NCBI RefSeq assembly: GCF_021608225.1
Contig: NZ_JAKIJS010000001.1
Coordinates: 1,798,001 to 1,862,000, forward strand
Origin: Pseudalkalibacillus berkeleyi
GTDB taxonomy: Bacteria > Bacillota > Bacilli > Bacillales > Fictibacillaceae
Direction of reading: 5' to 3'
Length of the DNA stretch: 64,000 bases
How positions within the stretch are numbered: position 1 is the stretch's first letter; the number at the start of each line of letters is the position of its first letter. The translations under genes and the position numbers were made by a program. Below the pieces are notes generated by a model. The model had not been told where the DNA came from, ran no database searches, and worked only from the letters and a program-made list of their open reading frames with translations. This document shows positions 47,198 to 56,938 of this stretch, piece after piece.

Positions 47198-48097
47198 TTA
47201 ATTATGTATATCACTTTCTTCTAAGTTATAGTGTTCTTCTTCAATCTGAAATGTTGTATGAGTAATTCCGAATTCCTGCTTCATTAAAGCATTTGCATCA
47301 TTCAAAATGTCTTCGTGAGACATATTTTGTTCAACGAGTAAATGACAGCTTAACGACGGATAGTTTGACGTGATGGTCCACACATGTAAATCGTGCGTTT
47401 CTATTACGCCAGAAATTCCTTCTAATTGCTGTTTCACTTTCTCTACATCAATATGACTTGGCGAGCCTTCCATCAACACATGTACTGACTCTTTAGTCAC
47501 TCTCACCGCACTAATGAGTATCAAAATGGCCACAATTACGCTAGCAATTGGATCGGCAATATTCCAACCAAATTGTATGATCAACAGAGCTGCAATAATA
47601 GCACCAATAGAACCGAGCATATCCCCTAGAACATGCAAAAATGCACTTCGAAGATTAAGGTTTCCTTTTGTATCTCCTCTCATAAGGACCCATGCAGCCA
47701 CGATATTCACTACTAAACCAAGAATACCGATGATCATCATTCCACTTCCTACAACAGAAGGTGGTTCTTGAAACCGATGAAAAGCCTCATAGAAAATGTA
47801 AATCGAGACAACGATTAATGTCACCCCATTAAATAAGGCGGCCAATATTTCAAACCGTTTAAATCCAAATGTTTTCGCTTTCGTTGCAGCCTTTTCTCCT
47901 ACGACTAGCGCTAGCAGGCTTAAACCTAACGAGACTGCATCACTCAGCATATGTCCGGCATCAGATAATAAGGCCAGGCTATTTGTAATCAAGCCACCAA
48001 TAACTTCAGCGACCATAAATAATGTAGTAATTAGAAAAGCAAATAATAGTGCTTTTTTATTCGAACCGTGTGAATGGTTATGACTATGACTTTCCAT
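47198..48097 (-). CDS. Cation diffusion facilitator (CzcD-like)
   Basis: 299-residue CDF transporter. His-rich N-terminus (HSHNHSHG), six membrane helices with metal-site motifs LLSDAGHMLSD near 44 (D-x3-D type in helix II) and HVLGDMLGS near 152 (helix V), and a C-terminal cytoplasmic domain (about 210-290). Probably exports Zn2+ or Co2+/Cd2+ in exchange for protons. ATG at 48097 chosen since GGAGG lies 8 bases before it. No metalloregulator beside it. Confidence 0.93.
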   Translation of the reverse strand: MESHSHNHSHGSNKKALLFAFLITTLFMVAEVIGGLITNSLALLSDAGHMLSDAVSLGLSLLALVVGEKAATKAKTFGFKRFEILAALFNGVTLIVVSIYIFYEAFHRFQEPPSVVGSGMMIIGILGLVVNIVAAWVLMRGDTKGNLNLRSAFLHVLGDMLGSIGAIIAALLIIQFGWNIADPIASVIVAILILISAVRVTKESVHVLMEGSPSHIDVEKVKQQLEGISGVIETHDLHVWTITSNYPSLSCHLLVEQNMSHEDILNDANALMKQEFGITHTTFQIEEEHYNLEESDIHN

Positions 48098-48250
48098 GTT
48101 CATTTCCTCCTGAAGCGCTCAATGATTCTTTCACCTAGAGTACCCTACTTGGTGAATATTGTACCAGTTTTTATTAGAGGTTGTTATCATTGAGTATTGA
48201 AAGCTTTATGCAACCCATAAGACTTTATCTCTAAATAAAACACATAAAAA

Positions 48251-48281
48251 AACAGCTCAAGCGTATATCACTTGAGCTGTT
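48251..48281 (-). terminator. Terminator after sigK
   Basis: AACAGCTCAAG / CTTGAGCTGTT stem, 9-base loop, T run on both sides. It overlaps the approach to the sigK stop. Confidence 0.85.
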
Positions 48282-48284
48282 TTT

Positions 48285-48998
48285 TCATCCTTTTTCCTTG
48301 TCATTCCTCTGTCTATAAAACTCGTGGAACAATTTCATTAGTGCGCGTTTTTCAATACGAGAGACATAGCTTCTCGAGATACCCAGGTCTTTCGCAATCT
48401 CTCGCTGTGTCCGTTCTTTTTCCATGTCGAGTCCGAATCGTCCAACGATCACTTCTTTTTCACGATCATCGAGAATATGAATGTGCTCATAAATCTGTTT
48501 TTTCTCCATCTTCAGCTGAATCGTATCGACAATATCGTCAAGATCAGCTTTCAGTACATCAATGAGTGTAATCTCATTCCCCTCTTTATCCGTACCAATC
48601 GGGTCATGTAATGAGACATCTTTCTTCGTCTTTTTAATTGCACGGAGATGCATGAGAATTTCATTTTCAATACATCTCGCTGCATACGTCGCCAGTTTCG
48701 TTCCTTTTCCTCTGGAGTAGCTTTCGATTGCTTTAATCAGCCCGATTGTACCGATTGAGATGAGATCCTCCGTGTCTTCTCCGGTATTTTCGAACTTTTT
48801 ACAAATATGGGCAACTAAACGCAAGTTATGTTCGATTAAGCGATTCCGTGCTTCTTCATTACCCTCGGCCATTTCTTTCAGATACTTGGCTTCATCATCA
48901 GATGACAATGGCTGTGGGAACGCGTTGTTCTTGACATAGGAGACGAAGAACATGACTTCTTTAAAGAAATAAGCCAGTGCTGCAATAATGCTGGACAC
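48285..48998 (-). CDS. sigK: RNA polymerase sigma-K factor (pro-sigma-K)
   Basis: 237 residues from GTG at 48998, which follows GGAGGTG by 5 bases; a longer in-frame GTG reading is rejected. The 20-residue hydrophobic prosequence ([20 protein letters not shown]) is followed by [12 protein letters not shown], where B. subtilis pro-sigma-K is cut. Regions 2 ([19 protein letters not shown]-type) and 4 ([20 protein letters not shown]) are complete. The gene is continuous, not split by a skin-type element. Late mother-cell sigma factor. Confidence 0.96.
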   Translation of the reverse strand: MSSIIAALAYFFKEVMFFVSYVKNNAFPQPLSSDDEAKYLKEMAEGNEEARNRLIEHNLRLVAHICKKFENTGEDTEDLISIGTIGLIKAIESYSRGKGTKLATYAARCIENEILMHLRAIKKTKKDVSLHDPIGTDKEGNEITLIDVLKADLDDIVDTIQLKMEKKQIYEHIHILDDREKEVIVGRFGLDMEKERTQREIAKDLGISRSYVSRIEKRALMKLFHEFYRQRNDKEKG

Positions 48999-49230
48999 AA
49001 CCTCACCTCCATAGGCAACTATCACATATACTTATACCTATGACGGTGTGGGCTTGGTTGTGTCTGTACTAATATATAATTCAACAATTGTATCTACATA
49101 AATTTAAGAACTGTTTGCATTCTTTAAGGAAAGTTTCAGAATCGCTACAACAAGAAAATGTTGATACCATAGGGGGATACCCGTTTATCCATCAGTTATG
49201 TATCCTGCATTCATTTACAACTAAATCGGA

Positions 49231-49836
49231 TTATTTAAACCAACCTTTTTCTTTGAATCGTGAGATAGCTTCTATTCGATTACTCACATTCAGTTTATCA
49301 AGAATGACTGAAACGTAATTGCGGACAGTTCCAGTGGTGAGAGATAGCTCATTTGCAATATCTTTCGTCGTTTTCCCTTCAGAAATTAGTTTAATGACCT
49401 GTTTTTCACGTGCAGTAAGTGGATTTCCATTACTACTCTCATATGCAATATCAACTAATTCTGGTGAATATACTTGACGACCATCCATTATGACACGGAT
49501 TGAGTTCGCTAATTCCTCACTTGGACTATCCTTTAATAAATACCCGTTTACCTCCGCTTTACGAGCACGTTCGAAATACCCCGCTCGAGCGAAAGTAGTT
49601 AAAATAATGACTTTGCAAGAATCGCCCTTCAATTCCTCTGCTGCATCTAGTCCACTCTTTAAAGGCATTTCTATGTCCATAATGCAAATGTCAGGCTTTT
49701 GTTTCTTAACCAAAGCTATTGCTTCTTCTCCGTCTTTAGCCTTACCTACGACTTCCATATCTTCTTCCAAATTTAGCAGAGACCCTAGAGCTCCAAGCAA
49801 CATCTGTTGATCTTCAGCAATAACTATTCGTATCAC
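49231..49836 (-). CDS. desR: Response regulator DesR
   Basis: 201 residues, NarL/FixJ family. Receiver domain with phospho-acceptor D54 (CIMDIEMP) and C-terminal LuxR-type HTH (LTAREKQVIKLISEGKTTKD). The N-terminus AEDQQMLLGALGSLLNLE is almost identical to B. subtilis DesR. GTG start with AGGAGA 7 bases upstream. Activates des at low temperature when phosphorylated by DesK. Confidence 0.95.
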   Translation of the reverse strand: MIRIVIAEDQQMLLGALGSLLNLEEDMEVVGKAKDGEEAIALVKKQKPDICIMDIEMPLKSGLDAAEELKGDSCKVIILTTFARAGYFERARKAEVNGYLLKDSPSEELANSIRVIMDGRQVYSPELVDIAYESSNGNPLTAREKQVIKLISEGKTTKDIANELSLTTGTVRNYVSVILDKLNVSNRIEAISRFKEKGWFK

Positions 49837-49861
49837 ATCAATCTCTCCTAATACGTTATAT

Positions 49862-50968
49862 TTATAAATTTGGCACCCGAGTAGTTAGTGTCGTTCCATT
49901 CGATGAGTTTATCTCCAAACTACCATTAACAAATTCAAGTCGTTCTCTCATCCCTTGGAGTCCATGACCTGATAAAGTGGACACTTTATCAGAGATGCCA
50001 ATTCCATTATCTTGAACGCTTAACAACACTTCATGAGGTGATTGTTTGATAAGAACATTACAAGAAGTAGCTTGGCTATGCTTGACCACATTGGTTACAG
50101 CTTCTTTCAAACACATGCTTAACACATTTTCAACCAATAGTGGTGTATTGGTTAGTTCAGGGTCACCTTCAATATTTAAATCCATTTCAGCCGCTTCTAC
50201 CATTTGTTGGATGTGAATGATTTCGTCTTTTAATTTTACTCTCCTCATATCTGAAACCATCTCTCGCACTTCTTTTAATGCAGTTCTTGCTGTTTTGTGA
50301 ATATCATCGATTTCTATTTTCGCTGAATTGAGGTTCTTATACATTAATTTACCTGCCAAGTCACTTTTCAGTCCAATAAGGGAGAGTTTTTGTCCTAAAG
50401 TATCATGTAGGTCTCTAGCTATCCGTTGACGTTCTTCAAAGACCATTAACTGAGAAATTCTTTTATTTGCATCTTCTAATTGACCTTCTAATCTTTCCTG
50501 CTTGATTTTGTTAAACATTGTGAAAGGCAACAAAATGACACCAATTAAACAAATAATAATGAAAGGAAATTGAGAAAAAAACATTTCATTTTGTCTGAAA
50601 ACGACTATGCTAACAGCTACAATCGTAGAAAGAAGGTGAATGATATATAACGTTAGAAACCCGACTTTCTTCTGTATGTTGCCAATAAAAAAAGCTAAGA
50701 AAAGTGCAAAATAAACATACCCAAAAAGTATTGTCATCACAACACTTATAGCCATTTCTATACTTACCCAAACGTAGACAGACCACCCCTTAGAAATAAA
50801 GGATAATCTGTAGGATGTAAAAAACATCAGAAATGCTAATACACCGATAATAATTTCCATTGTGGAAGAAGATCTGAAAATGAAATAGAGTGGAAGTATA
50901 CAAAATACAATCCATACATAGGAGCTAAGCCCCGTATTTTTCGGAATAACATGATACCAATTACGCAT
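49862..50968 (-). CDS. desK: Membrane thermosensor kinase DesK
   Basis: 368-residue histidine kinase with four to five N-terminal helices (about 15-150) that sense membrane thickness/fluidity, a coiled-coil linker, H188 in ARDLHDTLGQKLS (same number as in B. subtilis) and an HATPase_c domain (about 270-366, LKEAVTNVVKHSQA, GHGLQGMRERL). 25 bases before desR. Confidence 0.95.
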   Translation of the reverse strand: MRNWYHVIPKNTGLSSYVWIVFCILPLYFIFRSSSTMEIIIGVLAFLMFFTSYRLSFISKGWSVYVWVSIEMAISVVMTILFGYVYFALFLAFFIGNIQKKVGFLTLYIIHLLSTIVAVSIVVFRQNEMFFSQFPFIIICLIGVILLPFTMFNKIKQERLEGQLEDANKRISQLMVFEERQRIARDLHDTLGQKLSLIGLKSDLAGKLMYKNLNSAKIEIDDIHKTARTALKEVREMVSDMRRVKLKDEIIHIQQMVEAAEMDLNIEGDPELTNTPLLVENVLSMCLKEAVTNVVKHSQATSCNVLIKQSPHEVLLSVQDNGIGISDKVSTLSGHGLQGMRERLEFVNGSLEINSSNGTTLTTRVPNL

Positions 50969-51058
50969 GGGGGTCCCCTTTTTAAATTTTATTTACAAGT
51001 CGATCCAAAATACAACAATTACATTAAGTATAACAAAAAACAAAAAACGATTTACTAG

Positions 51059-51089
51059 AAAACCCTTCTCTACATGACGGAAGGGTTTT
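51059..51089 (-). terminator. Hairpin between des and desK
   Basis: AAAACCCTTC / GAAGGGTTTT stem on the minus strand, short T stretch only. Likely a partial terminator giving more des than desKR transcript. Confidence 0.55.
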
Positions 51090-51101
51090 AATCAGTCGTA
51101 T

Positions 51102-52154
51102 TTATTTTTGTTGTAGACTTGGTCTTATTGTGTTCAGCTGTCCGCTTGTTTTTAATTTCTTCTTTAAGTGTTTGAGGTCATTAAAGCCTACAAACGTCTT
51201 GTTTTTCTCATCAAACAATCTGAAACGAATAGATTTCAAACTTGATGCCAAGGTTATGGTCGTCGCGTTTTGTAACGGTGGTGTTGATTCGTGTGCTTTT
51301 TCTAGATGATAATTGGGTACCCTTGGGCTTAAGTGATGTACATGATGGAATCCAATATTACCTGTTAACCATTGCATTAACTTCGGGAGTTTGTAATAGG
51401 AACTACCATCCACGGCAGCTTTTACATAGTCCCACTCATCTTCTGATTCAAAATAAGAATCTTCAAATTGATGTTGAACATAAAATAACCAAATACCGAG
51501 CGAACCAGATACTAAAAGGATAGGGATTTGTATAATCATAAAAGCTTGCCAACCGATTGCGAATATCATAAGCCCATAAATGGTAGCGATTGAAAGGTTG
51601 ATGAAGTATGTGTTCAATCGTTCCTTTCGTCTCGCTCCTTTTCGATTAACACGATTCGAAATGAAGTAAAGATAAATTGGACCGAATCCAAACATAATAA
51701 TCGGATTCCGGTAAAGACGGTATGACAATCTGGTCCAAAAAGAGGCAGCAAAATACTCATCAACGGTCATCACCCAAACATCTCCAGTTCCACGCTTATC
51801 TAAGTTACCACTGGTTGCGTGATGGATCGTGTGACTACGTTTCCATTTTTCAAAAGGAAAATGAGTAATGATTCCAGTAATCGTACCTAGTACTCGATTG
51901 GCTCTTTTGCTTTTGAAGAAAGATTGGTGAGTGCAATCATGAAAAATAATGAAAGTCCGCACAACAAATCCTGCTGTCACAACTGCCAATGCCAAGGTCA
52001 ACCATATAGAAACAGACAAACTTTGGTATGCAAGGAACCAAAGCAAGAAGAATGGTGGAATGGTATTGATCAGCTGATATACACTTGATTTAGTATCGGA
52101 TTGTTCGAAAGAAGTAATATTTTTTCTGAGTTCTCTTTGTTTATTTATGCTCAT
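51102..52154 (-). CDS. des: Membrane acyl-lipid desaturase Des
   Basis: 350-residue fatty-acid desaturase. Three histidine boxes: HDCTH at 72-76, HTIHH at 108-112 and HHVHH at 270-274. Four membrane helices in two pairs. B. subtilis Des makes delta-5 unsaturated phospholipid acyl chains after cold shock. First gene of des-desK-desR, with a DesR-type operator upstream. Confidence 0.95.
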   Translation of the reverse strand: MSINKQRELRKNITSFEQSDTKSSVYQLINTIPPFFLLWFLAYQSLSVSIWLTLALAVVTAGFVVRTFIIFHDCTHQSFFKSKRANRVLGTITGIITHFPFEKWKRSHTIHHATSGNLDKRGTGDVWVMTVDEYFAASFWTRLSYRLYRNPIIMFGFGPIYLYFISNRVNRKGARRKERLNTYFINLSIATIYGLMIFAIGWQAFMIIQIPILLVSGSLGIWLFYVQHQFEDSYFESEDEWDYVKAAVDGSSYYKLPKLMQWLTGNIGFHHVHHLSPRVPNYHLEKAHESTPPLQNATTITLASSLKSIRFRLFDEKNKTFVGFNDLKHLKKKLKTSGQLNTIRPSLQQK

Positions 52155-52211
52155 ATGTCCTCCTCAAGTCTAATACTCTCAATTCTTTATTTGGATATTT
52201 CATCTACTTCT

Positions 52212-52276
52212 ATAATAAAGAACAGAAATAAACAGGAGAATTCATAATCGTCATGAATGTATATGACAAGTGTCAT
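52212..52276 (-). promoter_or_regulatory. des promoter with DesR operator
   Basis: Minus-strand promoter with poor -35 TTCTCC (52235-52240), 17 bases, TATTAT (52212-52217). Just upstream are two overlapping dyads: GTCAT-8-ATGAC (52250-52267) and the perfect ATGACA-AG-TGTCAT (52263-52276). A weak -35 with adjoining dyads is what an activator-dependent promoter needs. Confidence 0.75.
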
Positions 52277-52388
52277 GTTTTTTAGTATTTGTCACAAAAT
52301 CGAAACATTTAAATGGGAAAATAATCTAATTTGTTGATACCACAACCTCAATACCAATCATAGGTCTAAGTTCAATAGGGTGTGATTC

Positions 52389-54071
52389 TTATCTGAAAAA
52401 CACCAAGCCTTCAAATGGTCTTAATGTTAATGTTTCTGCTAGGACAACCTCTTGGTAGTTTTGCACAATAACCCTGTACTGCTTCAGATCCTCGATGAGC
52501 AACGGATCTCTCAAAGATAGGTCCTTCTCGGAGAAATTACATAGTACGATTAATTCCTCTGTATCACTTTTTCTTCGGTATGCAAACAGGTTTGGATCTT
52601 CTTCGTAAAGTAAGGTGAAATTACCGCCTGTGATGACATCATATTTCTTTCTCAAAGCAATTAGGTGCTGATAATGATAGAAAATAGAATGATCATCAAA
52701 TAAAGCTGCCTCAACGTTAATTTCTTTATATCGTGGATTTGCTTCTATCCATGGTTCTCCTTCTGTAAAGCCCCCATGCTTTGAGTCATCCCATTGCATT
52801 GGTGTCCTTGCATTGTCTCGTCCTTTTACATATATGGAATTCATAATTTGGTTAACTGGAACACCTTGCGATTGTTTTTCCTTGAACATATTTAGTGTTT
52901 CCAAATCTTTATACTGTTCGATAGAAGGAAATTTAACATTTGTCATACCGATTTCTTCACCTTGATAAATGTAAGGCGTGCCTTGTAGCATGTGTAAGCA
53001 AGTCGCAAGCATTTTGGCAGATTCTATCCGGAATGCTTCGTCATTTCCAAAACGTGAAACGATTCTCGGTTGGTCATGGTTATTCCAATAAAGACTATTC
53101 CATCCGATATTGTGTAGTTTTGTTTGCCACTTCTCAAAGTTTTTCTTTAAGTCTACTAAATGTAAAGGTTGATAATCCCACTTGTCGGAACGACTATCGA
53201 GTTCCATGTGTTCAAACGTAAAGACCATGTTCAACTCATTATTGGATGGGTCCGTGTATAAAATAGCATCGTCTGTACTAGCGCCTGGCATCTCCCCAAC
53301 CGTTAACGTGTCATACTTTGATAACACTTCACTATTCATTTCCTTCAAGAATTCATGTATTCTTGGACCATTCATAAAATAGAGAGAACCGTCACCATAT
53401 ATCATACCTTCTCGGACAATTCCATCTGGTAAATTTGGAACCTTTGAGATGAAATTGATGACATCCATACGAAATCCATCTACACCTTTATTAAGCCAGA
53501 ATGCCATCATCCTATAAATTTCATCCCGTACATTTTTGTTTTCCCAATTTAGATCAGGTTGTTTTCTAGAAAAGATATGGAGGTAATACTCATCAGTCTG
53601 TTCATCATATTCCCAAGCTGGACCGCCGAAGACTGAACCCCAATTGTTAGGTTCCTTGTCGTTTTCTCCGCTTCTCCAAATATAGTAATCTCGATAATGT
53701 TGATCCTTACTTTTCTTTGATTCCAGAAACCATTTATGTTCGTCAGAAGTATGATTGACAACAAGATCCATGATTATTTTCATCCCACGAGTATGCGCTT
53801 CTTCTAGTAAATATTCAAAGTCATCCATCGTCCCGAATTCTTGCATGATTTCATGGTAATCACGGATATCGTATCCATTATCGTCATTAGGAGAATCATA
53901 AATGGGGCTTAACCAAATAACATCAATACCAAGTTTATGTAAGTAGTCTAGTTTACTTACAATTCCTTGGAGGTCACCAATTCCATCTCCATCTGAATCC
54001 AAAAAACTTCTCGGATAAATTTGATAGACGACACTCCTTTTCCACCACTCTTCACATTGTTTAGTACTCAT
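52389..54071 (-). CDS. malL: Oligo-1,6-glucosidase (GH13_31)
   Basis: 560-residue cytoplasmic alpha-glucosidase. GH13 catalytic triad: D203 (GFRMDVINF), E260 (TVGEMPG), D333 (NNHDQPR). The residue after the nucleophile is V204, which in characterised GH13_31 enzymes goes with alpha-1,6 (isomaltose) preference. Last gene of the cluster, separated from the second glucosidase by a hairpin. Trehalose-6-phosphate hydrolase is a less likely alternative. ATG at 54071 chosen over an adjacent GTG. Confidence 0.88.
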   Translation of the reverse strand: MSTKQCEEWWKRSVVYQIYPRSFLDSDGDGIGDLQGIVSKLDYLHKLGIDVIWLSPIYDSPNDDNGYDIRDYHEIMQEFGTMDDFEYLLEEAHTRGMKIIMDLVVNHTSDEHKWFLESKKSKDQHYRDYYIWRSGENDKEPNNWGSVFGGPAWEYDEQTDEYYLHIFSRKQPDLNWENKNVRDEIYRMMAFWLNKGVDGFRMDVINFISKVPNLPDGIVREGMIYGDGSLYFMNGPRIHEFLKEMNSEVLSKYDTLTVGEMPGASTDDAILYTDPSNNELNMVFTFEHMELDSRSDKWDYQPLHLVDLKKNFEKWQTKLHNIGWNSLYWNNHDQPRIVSRFGNDEAFRIESAKMLATCLHMLQGTPYIYQGEEIGMTNVKFPSIEQYKDLETLNMFKEKQSQGVPVNQIMNSIYVKGRDNARTPMQWDDSKHGGFTEGEPWIEANPRYKEINVEAALFDDHSIFYHYQHLIALRKKYDVITGGNFTLLYEEDPNLFAYRRKSDTEELIVLCNFSEKDLSLRDPLLIEDLKQYRVIVQNYQEVVLAETLTLRPFEGLVFFR

Positions 54072-54099
54072 CACAGATTCTCCTTTTAATTTAATTTTT

Positions 54100-54137
54100 C
54101 TTACTCAAAAATGAGGCCCCTGTTTAGGACCCCATTT
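54100..54137 (-). terminator. Hairpin between the two glucosidase genes
   Basis: Minus-strand AAAATGGGGTCC / GGGGCCTCATTTTT stem that includes the stop codon of the upstream gene. Partial terminator or mRNA-stability hairpin. Confidence 0.55.
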
Positions 54138-55785
54138 TATATACTCGAGCCTCATAAGGCTTTAACGTTATGGTGTATGTAGGATCATGCTCATGTACCT
54201 CATAATTATTAAGAAGAAGTTGATCGCGAACTAATAAGTGATCCGTTTCAAGTTCAGCTGGTGTTTCAGATAAATTAGTGATGATCATCACATGCTCATG
54301 TTTAAGCGTTCTTGTATACGCGTATACCTGTGGATGATCTTCCAAAATTAAATCGTATACCCCATAAGTGAATATATGGTTCTCTTTCTTTAACTGAATC
54401 ATTTTCCTATAAAAGTGAAGAATGGAGTTTGGGTCTGACAGCTGTTCTTCTACATTAATGTATGCATAATTAGGATTCACACCTAACCAAGGCGTTTCCT
54501 TAGTAAAACCACCATTAGATGCACTTGACCATTGCATCGGAGTACGTGAATTGTCACGACTCGTTTTCCAAATCATCTCCATGATTGTCTTTTCTGGGAT
54601 GCCTTCTTCTTTTTTGATATGGTATAAATTCTTGGTTGCAACATCATTGTATTCCTCGATCGTATCGAATTGGACATTTGTCATGCCAATTTCTTGTCCT
54701 TGGTAAATAAATGGAGTGCCTTGCATGAAGAAATACATAGCCCCTAAGGCAGTAGCGCTTTCATACCAAAATTCATTATCGTTTCCCCAGGTAGATACGA
54801 CTCTTGCTTTATCATGATTTTCGATAAATAGTGCATTCCATCCTTTGTTCTCCAAGCCTTTCTGCCAACTTGTAAACACTCTTTTTAACTCTGCAAGATC
54901 CATCTCATTTTTCTCAGGATCCCATAGCCCTAAATGTTCAAATTGAAATACCATGTTAAACTTTCCTGAATCTTTTCCTACCCATAGCTCAGCATCTTGT
55001 ACATTTACACCGTTTGCTTCACCAACCGTCATAATGTCATATTTAGCAAATGTCTCATCTCTTAATTCCTCTAATAAAGGATGTATGCCTTTGACATTCA
55101 TATGCAGGTCAAAGGATGGTACATACTTTAACCCGTTTGGATTAGGTAGATCGGGAAGACCTTCTTCTTTTTTAATATGGCTTATGGCATCGACTCGAAA
55201 TCCATCGACTCCTTTATCCAACCACCCATTCACCATTTTATATAGCGCTTCTCTCACTTCTTCATTTTCCCAGTTCAAATCTGGTTGTTTTCTAGAAAAG
55301 ATGTGCAAGAAGTATTGTCCGGTTTGTTCATCATATTCCCAAGCAGAACCACCAAAAATACTTTCCCAATTATTCGGCTCTCTTCCATCCTTACCATCGG
55401 ACCATATGTACCAATCACGTTTTGGACTGTCCCTCGATTCTCGTGAGTCTATAAACCATGGGTGTTCATCACTTGTATGATTAATCACTAAATCAATAAT
55501 TAGCTTCATTCCACGTTTATGTACTTCTGATAACAGTTGATCAAAATCTGCCATCGTTCCGAATTCAGGCAGGATGTCTTCATAATCGCTAATATCATAC
55601 CCGTTATCATCATTTGGGGATTGATAAAATGGACAGATCCAAATGACGTCAATTCCTAAATCTTTTAAATAGTCTAGCTTTAAAATAACACCTTGTAAGT
55701 CGCCAATACCATCATGATTAGAGTCCATAAAACTTCTCGGATATATTTGATAGGCGACCGCTTCTTTCCACCAAACTTTTGTCAT
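54124..55785 (-). CDS. Alpha-glucosidase (GH13_31), second copy
   Basis: 553-residue paralogue of its neighbour. Catalytic D199 (GFRVDAISH), E256 (TVGEANGV), D325 (ENHDKAR). The residue after the nucleophile is A200; an alanine here is found in enzymes that accept alpha-1,4 linkages such as maltose. A 13-residue insertion-like stretch PDLPNPNGLKYVP follows. ATG at 55785 preceded by GAGAGGAT; a longer in-frame ATG reading is not supported. Together the two enzymes should degrade mixed-linkage maltooligosaccharides. Confidence 0.87.
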   Translation of the reverse strand: MTKVWWKEAVAYQIYPRSFMDSNHDGIGDLQGVILKLDYLKDLGIDVIWICPFYQSPNDDNGYDISDYEDILPEFGTMADFDQLLSEVHKRGMKLIIDLVINHTSDEHPWFIDSRESRDSPKRDWYIWSDGKDGREPNNWESIFGGSAWEYDEQTGQYFLHIFSRKQPDLNWENEEVREALYKMVNGWLDKGVDGFRVDAISHIKKEEGLPDLPNPNGLKYVPSFDLHMNVKGIHPLLEELRDETFAKYDIMTVGEANGVNVQDAELWVGKDSGKFNMVFQFEHLGLWDPEKNEMDLAELKRVFTSWQKGLENKGWNALFIENHDKARVVSTWGNDNEFWYESATALGAMYFFMQGTPFIYQGQEIGMTNVQFDTIEEYNDVATKNLYHIKKEEGIPEKTIMEMIWKTSRDNSRTPMQWSSASNGGFTKETPWLGVNPNYAYINVEEQLSDPNSILHFYRKMIQLKKENHIFTYGVYDLILEDHPQVYAYTRTLKHEHVMIITNLSETPAELETDHLLVRDQLLLNNYEVHEHDPTYTITLKPYEARVYKMGS

Positions 55786-55838
55786 ATCTATCCTCTCTTT
55801 TCTTAACCATTCATGCACCCAGACTCTTTGTGATTTTC

Positions 55839-56861
55839 CTACTTAATTTTTTTGACTGATTTCCGTTCAATCATCTTGGAAGGAATGGTAATGCGTCTTG
55901 GAAGTACATCTGGGTTTTTAATTTTTTCAACTAAACAACTCGCTGCTTCAAAGCCCAATTGAAATATATTAATATCAACAGTAGTTAATGCAGGCTTTGT
56001 ATATTCAGCAAGTAAGATATTGTTAAAGCTAATCATGGAAATATTTTCAGGAATACTAAGATTCAGCGCTTCTGTATAGCTTAATAATTCAATAGCCAAA
56101 ATATCATCTGCGACCACGATTGCTGTGAGAGGAGCAGTGTCTTCAAGGAATTTAAGTATCCCTTCTTTTCCCTCTTTTTTGATTTGAGCGTCATCAATGA
56201 TATATTTTTCATCAAATGGAATCCCAGCATCACTTAAGGCTTGTTTGTAACCTTCCATTCTATCTATAGTAAATACGAAATCCATATTTGTTCCGATATA
56301 GGCTATATGTTCATGTCCATTCTGTATTAAGTGCTCAGTTATTCGTTTTGTAATATGGATATTGTCATTATCTACATACGTCATATGTTCCGCATTCTTG
56401 TAGGGTCGACCTATAACCGTGAACGGGAATTGTTCAGCAAGTAAGTATTGCATCAATCGGTCATCTGTACGTGAGTATAATAATATGATGCCATCTACCC
56501 TACGTCCTTGTACCATAGCTACAACCTGCTCATAGGTTTCTTCCTCGGTTTTACCTGTTGTTAAATAAACACCATACATATTCTCACAAGCTTTTAAGCT
56601 TATACCTCTAATAACCTCTGGGAAGAAGGGGTTTTGAAGTGCTTGTGTAGCTGAATTGGGCATTACAATACCGATTGTTTGTGTGCTCTTACCGACAAGA
56701 CTTCTCGCTTGTAAATTAGGGTGATAGCCCAATTCTTTCATCGCTTTACGTACACGTTTTTTTGTATTTTCACTTATACCTGGATGGTTACTTATTACTC
56801 GAGAAACAGTCGAAGGTGAAACATTTGCTTCCCTTGCTACTTCTTTAATCGTTACTGCCAT
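55839..56861 (-). CDS. LacI-family transcriptional regulator
   Basis: 340 residues. N-terminal HTH TIKEVAREANVSPSTVSRVI with hinge helix (LQARSLVGKSTQ, about 50-62), then a periplasmic-binding-protein-like effector domain. It lies inside the sugar cluster between the permease genes and the glucosidases and most likely controls it through the two operators at 60.0-60.2 kb. Effector probably maltose or a related disaccharide (inference). Confidence 0.92.
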   Translation of the reverse strand: MAVTIKEVAREANVSPSTVSRVISNHPGISENTKKRVRKAMKELGYHPNLQARSLVGKSTQTIGIVMPNSATQALQNPFFPEVIRGISLKACENMYGVYLTTGKTEEETYEQVVAMVQGRRVDGIILLYSRTDDRLMQYLLAEQFPFTVIGRPYKNAEHMTYVDNDNIHITKRITEHLIQNGHEHIAYIGTNMDFVFTIDRMEGYKQALSDAGIPFDEKYIIDDAQIKKEGKEGILKFLEDTAPLTAIVVADDILAIELLSYTEALNLSIPENISMISFNNILLAEYTKPALTTVDINIFQLGFEAASCLVEKIKNPDVLPRRITIPSKMIERKSVKKIK

Positions 56862-56938
56862 CGGTTGTCTCTCCTCTATACCGAAAAATAATAAACATTT
56901 TCTTTTACTGTCGTACTTTTCTTTCCTAAGTATATCAT

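Noticed and set aside
48285-48998. Skin-like element or prophage at sigK
   Set aside because: The gene is continuous and no recombinase or phage gene lies near it.
54953-55480. 175-codon ORF antisense to the second alpha-glucosidase
   Set aside because: Lies wholly within a conserved GH13 gene on the other strand and has no ribosome-binding site.
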